The notes: generated by a model from the sequence alone, not told the origin. A stretch of DNA of 64,000 nt from Hymenochaete sp. R1 (GCA_019400425.1 JAFREE010000078.1:52687-116686), one strand, 5' to 3'; numbered from the stretch's first letter, positions 24,388-36,036 are shown. Translations and numbers: made by a program.

Positions 24388-25520
24388 TCAACAACTTGGT
24401 ATGGAATGATAGGAAATGGGCAGGAGGTTCAAGTTGGTGAATGCATGGCATGGAAGAGGCAGAGCGAAAGTAGCGGAACAGATTTGCATCCGAATACCGC
24501 GCCGCGTGAGGGACACGGACGGACGGTCTCCCCCGGGCCCGCGCATGTATCCTCGCCCGCCCGCCGGAACGTTGCCACCGCGCGCCACCATTCTTCGACA
24601 ACAAGAGCACACACCACATAGCATAAACACCACCTCCAATGCAATGCTATGCTTCGAGCTTATCATTTGTCGCTTGTCGCTTGGCTTGGACACGGAAACC
24701 CTGCAGACACAATGACAAAGAAATGATAACATGAAGGATCACGATGCTCCCGCGAACGTTTGTTACGGAATGAACCACCACCATCAGAAAGTGAAGAAGG
24801 GGGAGGGGGGAAACACGTACGGATGACGACCAGGAGAAAGCCGCTTGAGCTCTCCTGTCTTCTCGCCCCAGCGACAACCCGCGCCAGCGGTCCTGAATAA
24901 CTTACAGTTAAGGTTACAGGGGCTGCCAGTGCTCCAGGGCCAGAAAAGAGGATTGCGCTGTGCTGTGCTATTTGGATTATATATCCCAGGTCCCGGAAAA
25001 ACTGCACCCTGCAGGGGCTCGCATCTTTCGTTCATGGCCTCGTATAACGAGCTGAACATCCAAGCATTCATGGAGAAAGGACATGGCTGCGGCTGAAGGT
25101 ATTCGATCGGTTCGGGATCCGTGAGCGCTTTCCTCTGTTCGTCTCCACATTCGCTGGGGGTTGCCACCACTGAACCGCTGACCGCAGAAGTAGCCACGGA
25201 GCCCAGATCCCGTAATTTTGATTCAATACCGTTGGAATTGGCCAATGGCGAGCAAAGTATATGATGGAGTCTATGGCAAGACGATAGGGTTAGTCGAAGT
25301 TGAAGGGTAGGATGCGAGGAATGCGAGCGATTTGATTTCAAAGCTCGTATGGCGGACGCAAAGATGTGCTTGATTACAGGCTACAATGCCCTTTGTTCGT
25401 ACAAAGAGGCGCATTTTTGAAGAACTCGAGTGCATCTCTCGCTCGGTGCAGGATGCAACTCTTCAAACAACTCCAGCAAGAAGAGATAGGAATACGCGTA
25501 AACTTGAAGTCATGATGCAT
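24388..25520 (-). CDS. Possible three-exon gene, unrecognised (weak)
   Basis: Candidate exons 25520-25378, 25270-24821 and 24700-24388 are phase-compatible and would encode about 301 residues. Intron 1 has GTAATC, a CTAAC branch-like site 17 nt before TAG, and fits; intron 2 has GTACGT and CTGCAG. The middle exon reads a non-repetitive sequence including ALTDPEPIEYLQPQP and FSMNAWMFSSLYEAMNERC. No domain is recognised. The third exon is Cys/Arg/Gly-rich and less protein-like, and a second frame is also open there. It could be a lineage-specific gene, a leader exon set of a non-coding RNA, or chance. It is the only candidate gene in the 12-kb desert with consistent splice phases. Confidence 0.28.
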
Positions 25521-26900
25521 GGGGGTCGGGGTCAAGTCAAAGGGGAAGGGCCTCGAACGGATCGTCAACACGAGTCAGCATGACCAACCCGTGCTAAGTC
25601 ATGATTATATTCCTCAAGTTGGCCTGGCCGTTTTCTTCGCATTCGCACCCTCACTCACCTTGATAACCTGCGGACCCTCCTCGTGTTCCAGATCTCTCAT
25701 CAACTCTCGTCAATCAATCGAACGCGTCAAAAAGCAAAAGAAACCCAGCAAGGGCAGACAGAGAAATTAAGGAGTAAGTAGCGACAGGCTGAAAATAAAG
25801 AGGTGCAGTAAGTGGCGACGGAGAAAGCCAGTCCGGCGGCGGACCGCACAGGGGGGAAGGCTCGGACGGTATCGGTATTCGGCGCTCGATTGGTCGGAAG
25901 AAGCCGTTCCTGAATCGGTGATCCCGCATTTGGGCCTTTCTTTGACTTTTTAAGGAGAAAAAAGGGGGCGGGCAGGTCAGTATGACTGAGGAGTGAACTC
26001 GGCATGTCCTCAGGCTTGGACTGCGCTGGCGGCGCCTCAACGTCTTATTTACCTATTGTATGAGTAAAGGAGTGTAATACGAGGACAAAGGTAACAAGTT
26101 TTGCGAGATCTTCGCGTAGATTCGATAGAAAAGAAACTCCCAAAGTTCGGAGCATCTGTACTAATCGTACGCACAATCAAACGTTTCTTCTATCGACCCT
26201 TCGTGCTTCGCGGGAAGTCGGGAAAAAAGCATGTCGGCAAGGATCAGGCATTCGAGCAGACAAAGCAGCTGAGGAAGCAAATGACATCGTAGTTGCAAAA
26301 GTTTGGCGTCGATCGTGAGGTTGAGAACAAACGTGATACATTGCGGCTGAGGTCAGTCGAAATCGCAATTCGAATCGCCCCCGTCATTTGTTCACCTGAG
26401 CTTCCGATCCCTGAAAGAACATCTCCTTACACCTCCTGCTGACCAGCATTCCATAGTTTTTTACAAGACAGAATTAAACGCTGTTCGTGCACACCCAACA
26501 ACATGGTAGGCAATCATTTGGCGACGCTGATATGCCACTTTTGGAAGACTGGGCGAGTGGGGAACGAGCAGAGAACTCGGACGAAGACTGCAAGCGGAAG
26601 AGAGAATGGAGCCAGGTGTGCGGGCATCCGAGTTCCGGGGTTGAAAAGACAAAAGAAAGAAATAGGATCGGCTTACGGAACGAGAAGAACTGCAAAGGTC
26701 GTTCAAGCCGACTGCGGTGGCCAATGAAAAACGAATGTCCTCCCGGGCCCTTATCAGATACGCGTACGATAACAGCCTGAGGAGGATTAAAGCGATTAAA
26801 CGAGGATGTTTGAGCCGAGGTGGTCAATCTAGTCTCCAATGTATTTGCATGGATAACCTAGATAAAACATCAGTAGGGTTTTACTAAGTTAAGGAAATAG
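25521..26900. other. Desert, distal part, no gene supported
   Basis: Open frames on both strands near 26.1-26.3 and 26.5-26.8 kb are moderately protein-like but short, lack partners with matching splice phases and match no family I know. Nothing is called. Confidence 0.4.
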
Positions 26901-29480
26901 AATCCGTCAGCGAGCGTAGCTAGTGCCAACGTTAAGTACATGAACCTCATTCAATTTTGATTGTTCGAGAAAAAGACACGGAAGAAGAGCTGGAAGAGCG
27001 CATGACGTCAACTAGAGAAGTCCGCAATGGTTTTGCTACTTGCCTTGGTGCTTCCGCCGGCTGCTAAGATTTGCACAGACCAGTCTTAGACTCGAATATG
27101 CAAGTCTTATTTAGAATTCCGAACGATTTACCGAGTACCCCGGTTGAGCCGGCCAAACACTTTATATGCACTGTAATTGTGAGTTCTGCAGTATACATAG
27201 GCGATTCTTTAAGAAACGCTTACCCACACTCTCAGTACACGATGGCCTTTGGGAATCCATTGAAATTTCCCGGAAATGAAGGTTTTCTCTGTTCCTCTGC
27301 TTCCAAGCGAATCTCACATCGTCTTCCGTGCCTTGAACACGAGTTTTGAGTCGCCCTCGAGATCAGATAAATGAAAACGACTTTTGGGGAAGTATTGGCA
27401 CACCAGTACATTGGTCGGCGCGTGAATCCGATAGTTTTTCCGTTCTACCATGATCCATTTCAACACCCAGGGATGTCCTCGGGGTGGACATCAGTCAGAT
27501 CGCAAGATCATTGCTCCGCAAACAAGGAGGTAGGGGCCGTTATTTTACTAGAGCCTTTGTCCTTTCACGCGAAATTAGCAAGATCAGACAAGTCGGTGAC
27601 AGAGAATTATCTTTCGACCGTAAATCATACCTTGTCACATGGGCTTCAGGTGGTACATACAACCACAATCAGCTATCAATCCATCCACGTAATGTATCCT
27701 TGTATCCGCAACGGCGCTATCCAGCCAAATGGAAGAATCGCCGGTACGGCAAGGTGACAAACAGCCCAAAAACGAGCGATATGCATGCAAGTCGCGAGTC
27801 ACGGCCGCAACTTCGCGAAATGTCATGACTTTCACGTCAGTGTTGGGGGTTACAAAAGTGATCTGTGTGACCGACATCTAGACCAATCAAGGCGACATTG
27901 TCAACTGGTTGTAGGTAAAGTTCCGGGCCTGACTGAGAGGTCGAGTATGGTAGTAGATATGGCCTTCGGCGTAGTATTGGAACCGGTTTTGACCTGATAG
28001 ATGTAGTCCTCCAGTAGCACTTGAGCGCCAGAGTGTTCAGATGCTGCAAGTGAACCGAAGAGGTAAGCGAACTGCCCGTTTCGCAGAGCAGTTGACATTT
28101 TTAGTGTTGGGCGCAGTTCGAAATTCCAGATGCCGAAATGCTTGGATCGAATATGCTGTAAGAATTTAAGTTATCCACGTCCTTGGGCCATTAAAGAGGC
28201 GAACTGTCGGTCAAAGGACGCCTTGCTATGTCTATCTTTCGGGAAGATGCGATCTCCAGAACAATTGAATCAGGTAGCTTCGATTTACAATGAGTCCATA
28301 CCCTCTTAATAATGAAAAAACTCAAGATTTCTCACCTTATATCGCCTTTCCGCCTTCTGATACTTCGACGGGAAGAGTCCAGAGTTCAGGTCAAACTCAA
28401 ATACGCGAAGCTCGTCACAGTCAAGTCTTCGCGGCACAGAACCCCTTCAAATTTAAGATGAAATTGTTTCATTAAGTGGAAGAACGCAGAAGACAACCGC
28501 TTTTGGTTGTATCGCACGTTAAATTCGGATACATCCGCGAAGGATCGCGAAGGTCGAGCGAAACCTTGATAATTGTGTTCACTTTCGATGCGAAGCTTGT
28601 AAATGGCCCGATCTATGTATATCCGATATCTGCAGGGGAAGTTAAGATGGTTACCATCCAAAGTTTCTCAATAATGCTCAAAGCACTTGTTAATCCTCGT
28701 TGCTTGGGGATTGTAACGAGCCGTGCTCTTCATGCTGTCAATTGCGTCTTTACCGGCATGTGGTTGAGTCCGGTCGACGTTTCGGTACGAAGAAAGCAAA
28801 GTAACAGATTGGCTCAATACGGAGAGATCAAAGGCCAATCGAATGCTCACCTACATGATCCGTGTTGAAGAGAGAATAGTTTGCGTTAGGCGCCGAACGG
28901 CCAGCCTAGATCTCCTCCGACAGACAGCTACGTCTCTGCGTGTTTTTCTTATTCGCCGCGCCGGGATACGTAGTCACGCATTATGCGCGGAAGCAAACGT
29001 GACTTGTTCGTGTGCCCTTCAAACCATGTACTTTTGGTCTCAGCTTGATTGGCTGTGAAATGAATTTGCACTGGAGATGCGCGAAGCGAAAGCTGGAAGT
29101 TGACCTTCCCAGTGTTCGCATCCACTTAACTGCAGACAGTCGGAGTCTAGCCTTGTCATTGGGACGAGCAATGGTCAGGTAGCCTTCAATATGCTCGATG
29201 CTAAGTGAGAGAATAATGATGGCAGTCAAAGTGTTCTCAAATGTTGTCAAAGAGGGAAAGAGACGGACAGTCAACGTCGAACGTGGTTCGCCGTCCGAAA
29301 GGTTCGCGAAGAGCAGAGTCAAACCAAAATTACGTCATGTCGATCATCTCTATCTCAGCCAACCATTGTTGACGAGTCAGTCGCATACACCAGCGCTGTC
29401 TCTTTCTCTCATTTCCTGCCAACAATACGCAAGATCTTGTAGATCGCCATAACCTCATAACCTAGTATTCTCAGCCTAAA
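26900..29480 (-). pseudogene. Coding-like but broken sequence, minus strand
   Basis: Several minus-strand stretches read as protein but are interrupted. One runs from an acceptor near 28157 through an in-frame ATG at 28098 to about 28008 (includes FELRPTLKMSTALRNG and SGAQVLLEDYIYQ); a second near 27.65-27.87 kb includes ITFVTPNTDVKVMTFREV; a third near 28.98-29.32 kb includes LTIARPNDKARLRLSAVKW. Between them lie stops and frame changes that I could not resolve with plausible introns. This fits decayed gene or transposon remains, but no family is recognised and the whole call is weak. Confidence 0.25.
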
Positions 29481-29500
29481 TACTATCTTCGACAGATCCA

Positions 29501-31921
29501 ATGCCGTCAGATCCATTGTCTGATCTACCTGTCGAACTCTTACTAGACCAACTCTTGCCGACGCTCGACGTCAAAGACTTGTTGTCTTTGAGTGCCACGA
29601 ATCATAGATTTTCACAATTGTGCAATGACGAGACGTTCTGGAAGCTCAGGTGCAAGCAAGATTTCAATTTCTCTGGCTCCCGGACAGCTCGTACCAAGGG
29701 GTGGCGTTTCATATACAGGGGATTGACCGATCCGAAAGTCTTTGTGTGGGGGTATGTCCCTTTTGCCATTTTTTTTCTTCTAGAGCAAAACGTCAACTCT
29801 TCAAATAGGCAAGCGGATAATGGAAGACTTGGAAACCCCAACATCCCCCGCTTCGGATTTAATGGAGTGCCGTATCCAATGCAATTGACGTTTCCAAAGA
29901 AATCCGCTATAATAGATCTTATAGCAGGCGGATGGTGCGTAGTGAATTATCAATTCAATGACATTCGCGCGCCAAGATTGAATTCTGTGGCGTTTCGAAG
30001 GTCGTTTCATGCATTGGATTCTTGGGGCCGTGTGTTCGTCTGGGGTGAGCCTATCATACCTTCAATCGACGAGCACTTATTGACATCCGACTTGCAATAG
30101 GTCAAATGGACGGTGGCTCACTTGCCCTTAACTCAGATGGGTTTTCGGAACCGTGCAAAAAGTCAGAGACACCACTCCAGCTGGAACTTCCTAAACCGGT
30201 TCGGAGTCTCAGGTATGCTGATGTATTGCTGAATCAGGGATCAGAGCTTATTATATACTCGATAGCTGCGGGAGGAAGCATTCCATGGCATTTGATTCTG
30301 ACGGTCAGATCTGGACATTTCTTTCTTGGGGCAGGCCATTTCGCTTGATTACACCGGCTTTGGATTTTTCGTCGCCAGATTCAATTCCGGTACAAGTCGA
30401 ATGCGGTTGGAGTTTCAGCGCAGCTCTTACCGCATCGGGTGACGTGTTCGTTTGGTGGCCCTTTGCAGATCCTGTTTTCAATATATACACCCATACAATG
30501 CAAGAAATGAACGAACAGAGAGACAAAGGAGCAGGTTCGACTCCTGATGGTAAAATACCTTGTGTTACTTGGGACCTTTCCTACAACCCCGAACGTTTAC
30601 GATCGATCGAAAAAACTCTGCTTCATGAATTGCAAGACCAGGGAGCGGCGCGGGAGCAGGCAAATAATAATGAGAGCGTCCAGCTGGTCAAAATTGCAGC
30701 AATGGAGAACGCTCTGATTGGGTTAACGAATCGTGGACATGTCTTGAAATTTGGTGGTCTCGTCAACGAGTTTACCGCACGAACTCAACGGTGGGAATAT
30801 GTGAGTAAATTTGAAGATATAGCAAGGCTCGTGTGCTTACTTGGCATTTCCGGGATGGCGATGTGATTTTCGGCTAGCTCCCAAACTTCAGCGAAACGGA
30901 TAGAATACAAGCACACGACGTTTTCTCCGAAGGGAAGCAAACAGAACAAGGCGAAAGCTCGTCTTCGTCAAAGAAAGGCATCCTAACTCCGCCAAAACGT
31001 GTACGAATCACCCATGTCAGTGCTTCTACTACTTTCTCCTAAGATGCATACATTGCTTACTCCACCGTGTATGAACTCGGCAACGCAACGCTCGGATGTT
31101 CATCCGGACCATTCCCATAGATTTCCGCAAACTTTAAGAACTTCATAGCCTATACTGATGAAAAAGAGACAATTGTACTCGGGGGGAACGTCGACACCAC
31201 CGCAGATGACCCGGCGGAAATCATTCCCGAACTTCAATATAAATCAGTTATCTCGGTTGTGCTCGGTGACTATCATAGCGCGGCGTTAACTGCCGACGGA
31301 CGACTGTACACTTGGGGCGAATATCAGGCAGGCGCGCTGGGCTTAGGTGATCCAAAACATATACGGGCAGGATCTCCTGGTGGTGTTGCAACTGAACGTC
31401 ATCTCATCGCAATACGAGAAGGGCGCGGTGTGAGAATGCCAGGTGTTGATGTACCCACGGAAGTACGTTTTGATCATGGCCTCAAAAGAAAGAAGGACCG
31501 TTTTTGCTTCGCCGTGACAGCAGCTGGCTGGCACACCGGGGCATTGGTTATCGATCTCGATCCGGAGGTAATCGAATATACATCGTTTATTCTAGCATAC
31601 TACGGCTCTGACGCTTCTCACTTCGTTTTTCGGGTCTTCATTCAGGGTGAAGAAGAGGTAGAAGAATCGGAGACTGAAGTGTCAAGTCAGATGCCTGGCC
31701 ATTTTGATCCAGACCCGCAAACTTCTCCTTCTCCTGCCCAGGCAGTTCCACCACAGAATCCAGACCAGGTTCCGTTCATTCCTCTCCTAGGACATCGAGG
31801 CTTCTCACCTTTCAGGGTTGGTCATGCTGGGCGCATTGCGCGGGGAGGCGTCCCAAGAGGTTTCTTTAGAGGACGGGGAAGTGAACATCCTAGGGAAGAA
31901 GGTGGATCGTCTGGTACTTGA
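29501..31921 (+). CDS. F-box protein with RCC1-type repeats (SAF1-like SCF subunit)
   Basis: Seven exons (29501-29751, 29809-30044, 30101-30212, 30266-30800, 30878-31015, 31121-31567, 31646-31921) give about 664 residues. An F-box occupies roughly residues 5-50 (DLPVELLLDQLLPTLDVKDL). Degenerate RCC1/ATS1 blades follow, visible as FVWGQADNGRLG, GRVFVWGQMDGGSLAL, SMAFDSDGQIWTFLSWG, SAALTASGDVFVWW and SAALTADGRLYTWGE. This F-box plus RCC1 architecture is that of yeast Saf1, a substrate receptor of the SCF ubiquitin ligase. An acidic linker and an Arg/Gly-rich tail (RGGVPRGFFRGRG) end the protein. The acceptor of exon 2 was chosen because it restores the WGQADNGRLG blade motif. It ends 117 bp from the convergent ORC2 stop. 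Substrate unknown. Confidence 0.88.
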
Positions 31922-32038
31922 ATTGATTAGGGCAATGCATGACTTGACTGTTCTTAAGGAAATGAATATGTAGCATTAGCTGGGTGTATATTTACAAGGT
32001 ATACAAATTATTGATAACAAATTATCTATTTATCTGTT

Positions 32039-33310
32039 TTAATCGATGCTGGCTGACAGTTTATTCAATGCATCCTTCGAAAGCGGGACCCACAACGCCT
32101 CTCCTCCTTGCACATTCGTAGATAATACAAGGTTATGATCCCGGAATTCGCTAAGGAGTGCTCTTATCGCAGTCTCGTTCGTTGCGATGAAGTCATCCCG
32201 TGCAGCTGCAAACAGCATCTCATAACTTGTTGCAACAAGCGAAGAGCTTTTGACATTACTTTCACCCGTTTCCGTTTCCGCAGCATCGATCGCAGCGCGC
32301 TGGCGGGTGCATAGCAAAGCAAAGAGCCTTTTCGCTTTCGTAGTGACAGAAGCCAGAACGTGTTTCGCGGCATTTTCTGAGATCATGGCACCCGAAGCAC
32401 CAGGAGCCCCCGCTTGACTCTTGGCAGCGCGTTGTTGGTAAGCAAGGGAAGCGCCAGCAAACGATGTCCTATCCGCATAAGCTGTTTCGAAGTCATACGC
32501 ACGTAGTGTCGTAAGGTCGTGCCATATCCATGAAAAGCTACTACTTCTTGAGAACGTGTCCGTTGTGGAGAAGAGGATGGGCGACATGATGTGGTCGACA
32601 GACACGGTGAGGTGGATTGAAGGATGTGATGCTAAAGACTTCAAGCACGTCCGGGCTCGTTCAGTGCGTAGGGAAGCTCCGTCGATATTATGTATCACGA
32701 AGAAGAGGTGTCGAGCATTTGGCTTGAGTGCATACTTGGCTAGTATGCGCCGAACCTGGCCTTCCGGTCCCGAACCAGCGTCCGGGATGTCTGGCGCGTC
32801 AATAAGCTGTTCGGCCGAGGAGAGGAGGTCTTTGAGTGTGAAGCTAGGAAAGAAACCATTGCCAACGATGACGTGGCCCTTCTTCGCGCAAAAGCGGGCG
32901 AACTTGTTGAGCAGTGTTCGCTTGGAACCATACCCGTAGAAAATATGATTGAAACCTGAAGCTAGCTCGGCAAGGTATGCGGGGAAGTAATCAACGTGAA
33001 TGCGTTCGAGAGCAGTGACACCGTCGTCGAGATTTGAAGGTCTGCTTTTTATCTCTCGCAGCCGTTCTTGAAATTGGTCCGGCTCTAATGGCTCTACGAG
33101 CCGCGAGAAAACATCTGAAGACGTCCGAGACGAGCGGTTGGCGTGATTGAAGTAAGCATCGAAGGAACTCGATACCCGCGCTGAAGATGGTGCATCATCG
33201 AAGAGCTTCCGCGCCCAAGTATCCTTCTCGCATAGAATGTCATCTTCTGAAACAGACTCCTCATCTGAGGCCACGTTAATTGAATCCCGGTCGTCCTCTG
33301 TCTCGAACAT
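32039..33310 (-). CDS. ORC2: Origin recognition complex subunit 2
   Basis: One uninterrupted frame of 423 codons. It has an acidic N-terminus, then the ORC2 core: ERIHVDYFPAYLAELASGFN, the degenerate Walker-A-like FYGYGSKRTLLNKFA, FFVIHNIDGASLR (Walker-B position), HLTVSVDHIMSPIL and WIWHDLTTLRAYDFE. A C-terminal winged-helix region ends near LWVPLSKDALNKL. In the family, Orc2 is a structural AAA+-like subunit of ORC at replication origins and does not need to hydrolyse ATP. Intron-free structure is unusual next to its intron-rich neighbours. At 423 residues it is shorter than yeast Orc2 because the disordered N-terminus is reduced. ATG 33310 is 188 bp from the divergent SEC6 start. Confidence 0.95.
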   Translation of the reverse strand: MFETEDDRDSINVASDEESVSEDDILCEKDTWARKLFDDAPSSARVSSSFDAYFNHANRSSRTSSDVFSRLVEPLEPDQFQERLREIKSRPSNLDDGVTALERIHVDYFPAYLAELASGFNHIFYGYGSKRTLLNKFARFCAKKGHVIVGNGFFPSFTLKDLLSSAEQLIDAPDIPDAGSGPEGQVRRILAKYALKPNARHLFFVIHNIDGASLRTERARTCLKSLASHPSIHLTVSVDHIMSPILFSTTDTFSRSSSFSWIWHDLTTLRAYDFETAYADRTSFAGASLAYQQRAAKSQAGAPGASGAMISENAAKHVLASVTTKAKRLFALLCTRQRAAIDAAETETGESNVKSSSLVATSYEMLFAAARDDFIATNETAIRALLSEFRDHNLVLSTNVQGGEALWVPLSKDALNKLSASID

Positions 33311-33498
33311 GAAGGTGCCTGTATCAATTCGTAGAAGTCGATGGACAAGAACAGGTCTGCGAGTCTTAAACTTCTAAAACAAGCACGAATTATCACGTGA
33401 CTATAATAAAGCACACGAGCCACAAATTAACTACGATCGAAGTTGCGATCTCTCACTCTCACTAGTATTAGCACTTACACTTTGCAACGAGTGACGGA
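33311..33498. promoter_or_regulatory. Compact bidirectional promoter, ORC2 / SEC6, with TCACGTGA
   Basis: Only 188 bp separate the two start codons. It contains a perfect 8-bp palindrome TCACGTGA at 33393-33400, the extended E-box bound by bHLH factors of the Cbf1/USF type, followed at once by a TATAATAAAG-like stretch (33402-33411). Sharing is inferred from distance; binding is predicted from the consensus only. Confidence 0.55.
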
Positions 33499-35871
33499 AT
33501 GTCGGTCCAACCGCCATCAGCAGCGCAGGCAATTGGGGAGTATCTCCAGTCTCCAGATGACCTCGTCAAAGTTGCCGCATTCCGCAAGAAGCTCGAGAAA
33601 GAGAAGGCTTCAATTGACGCTCGTCTCAAGTCCGGTGTCAAGGAACAGCTCGAGTCGACACGCGATGCCCTGCGGAAACTCCTCGGCACTCGAACGAACG
33701 TCCAAACAATAAAGGATGAAATGTCAACTATTGACACGCTAGGGCGTAACCCACAAAACGCAATATCAACCTTCGACCAGATAGCTCGCGTATCTACCGC
33801 GCATCGAAACTTCGAGCAGGTAGAAGAGATGATCAACAGTCTCACCGAGATGCACTCGAAGCTTGATATGCTGGAAGAACTTCTACGTGCAGACAGGAAG
33901 GATCTCTTGGGCCCGGCGCGTAATCTCCTTTCCTTGCATTTCCACCTTAACCAACTTGAGGGATTCCGGAATCAAACATTGCATCAAGCAAAGAAAGCTT
34001 CACCCCAATCGAGAATTACACTAGACCGTTGGTTTGAAAGATTGAACAAATTCATAGAAGATTTCGATGAATACTTTGCTGCCCTTAGCAGAAATATACT
34101 GCTACTCGTTCGCGCCGGTCGCTCCGATGTCGTTGTTAGAGTTGTCAAGATTGCAGAGATTGAAGGAAAGGAAGATGAGAAGGTGCGCACGCCACTAGCT
34201 ACATATGATATATTCAACTTTACTGAGACGCGGTAGGCCATAGCCATTCGCCTTGTCAAGAAAGCGGCGAAGATGGATGCAGCGTCAAAGTTCCGTTCAC
34301 TACAAGCAAATGCTCGTATAATCAAACACTACAGGTCCAAACTCACGAAAAACATCAGTGACTCCATTAAATCGTCCTTCGAAGCTGCTTTAGAAGAAAC
34401 CGGAGGAGACGCCGTGGCTTTTATAGAGGGGTTGACTGATTGGATGTACAAGGATTTTATTCGAATCGAAGGCGACGTTGTCCCGTGCTTTCCTCAAAAT
34501 TGGGATATCTACTCTCTCTACATTAGAGAATACCACAAGACGCTGAACAATTCCTTAAAGAGCATCCTCGCATCAAAGCCTGACCCTCCCGTCCTCCTTG
34601 CTATGCACGGATGGCTGAAGGAGCACAAGAAAAACATGAAGGACCTCGGCGTTCCTCAAGAATGGCTCGAACCTCCTTTGCTGGACGGCAAGGAACAAGA
34701 TCTCATTGAAGACTATTTGCAGACCATTATCAACAAGTTGGACGAATGGAGCGATAATCTCATGACTACGGAGAAGAAGAACTTCGTTACTCGCTCAGAG
34801 CCACCCGAGCTCGATGCGGAGGGTCTATATGGAATGCAGGGCGCCGTTATACTCTTCCAGATGGTCAATCAACAGGTGGACTTGGCCATGGAAAGCGGCC
34901 AGGGAGGCATCTTATCTCGTGTTGTCACTGAAAGTGGACGGATCATGCGTGGTACTCAGGAACAATGGACGCGCCTCGTCGAAGCAGAGTTTAAGAAACA
35001 GATCGAGAAACCCGAAGAATCTGCCGGAGGTCTAGGGGAATATTGCATTGCCCTCGCAAATGACCAAATAAAGTGCGCCGACTTCTGCGAGGCATTATCA
35101 CAGCGTCTGGAGCCGTTGGTTTCCTCGAAATACAAAGACGTCATTGTCAACCAGCTGAACGATGCTATCGATGGTTACTTGGACGTTGCCAAGAAGTGCA
35201 CTCAGACATTAATTGAACTAATCTTCAATGATCTCAGACCTGCAGTCAAGCAGTTATTCCAACAGGCTTGGTACGAGGGTATCATGACGCAGGTCGTTGA
35301 AACGATGCGCGATTACATGTCTGACTACCAGGCATACCTCAATAGCTCAATTCTTGAGCTCCTTGTCGAAGATTTGATCGATGCCTTCCTCGTCGCTTAC
35401 CTTACCGCACTCGCCAACGCAACGAAGTTGCGTATGCCTGATGCTACAGAGCGCATTCGCTCAGACGTCAGTCTTGCGTTTCAATTCTTTAGCACGCTCA
35501 AACCCGCGAAGGAGCTCGAGGCGTATTTTGAAGTCGTGGAGCTGGTCCTTTCATTACTCGAAGCTTCGAGAAGCTTGGCGTTCTTGAGTTTCTGGGAGTT
35601 TGCAAAGGTCCATGGTCCGAACGTACCGTTCGTGGAAGGTTTGATGAAGGCTAGGGATGATTTAGACAGAACGGCCGTGAGCGAAGTCATGGATAGCATC
35701 AAGCGTAAAGTAAAGGAAGAGAATATCACTGATCGTGAGTTTCTCTCACTCACTCTGCCTTTCATTTGTCTGACATGCTTCGTTCCAGCACCGGAGCCCA
35801 CTATCATGAAGAAAATTGCTATTCAAGGGACCTTTGCTCGTCTTCTCCGTACGGCTGCGGCTGCTACGTAG
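33499..35871 (+). CDS. SEC6: Exocyst complex subunit Sec6
   Basis: Exons 33499-34182, 34237-35734 and 35789-35871 give 754 residues, close to fungal Sec6 length. The N-terminus is coiled-coil (residues about 25-130). The Sec6 core includes MDAASKFRSLQANARIIKHY, FPQNWDIYSLYIREYHKTLN, and the C-terminal helical rods with AFLVAYLTALANATKLRMPD, IRSDVSLAFQFFSTLKP and LSFWEFAKVHGPN. Sec6 helps tether secretory vesicles to the plasma membrane at growing tips. Intron 1 is 54 nt, a multiple of three, and carries an in-frame TAG as its last three bases; unspliced RNA would therefore read on and stop exactly at the acceptor. A COG6-like reading was considered because of the N-terminal coiled coil, but the C-terminal motifs fit Sec6. 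It converges on the NAD synthetase gene 165 bp away. Confidence 0.93.
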
Positions 35872-36036
35872 GCATCGCCTACACCAAAGCGAGTGCTTAC
35901 GCCAGTTACTCACTTATGACAATCACGAGCTTTCTACATTTGTACTCTACACGCATGGTTTTCTACGTCTTGTATCATATCCCGCATCCCATACCTTCAC
36001 TCGTTTTCAATCGATCGCTTTCGCAATTAAATTCTC

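Noticed and set aside
30534..30548. tRNA B-box-like GGTTCGACTCC
   Set aside because: Lies inside a coding exon of the F-box/RCC1 gene; no A box or cloverleaf around it.
31016..31120. Possible extra exon (reads AYIAYSTVYELGNATLG) inside an intron of the F-box/RCC1 gene
   Set aside because: It ends in a stop at the next acceptor, and direct joining of 31015 to 31121 gives an uninterrupted blade (THISANFKNFIAYT).
34234..34236. Apparent nonsense mutation in SEC6
   Set aside because: It is the last three bases of a well-formed 54-nt intron; splicing restores a continuous family-like sequence (EGKEDEKAIAIRLVKKAAKM).
33499..35871. First idea that the gene encodes COG6
   Set aside because: The C-terminal rod motifs (YLTALANATKLRMPD, FWEFAKVHGPN) and length fit exocyst Sec6 better.
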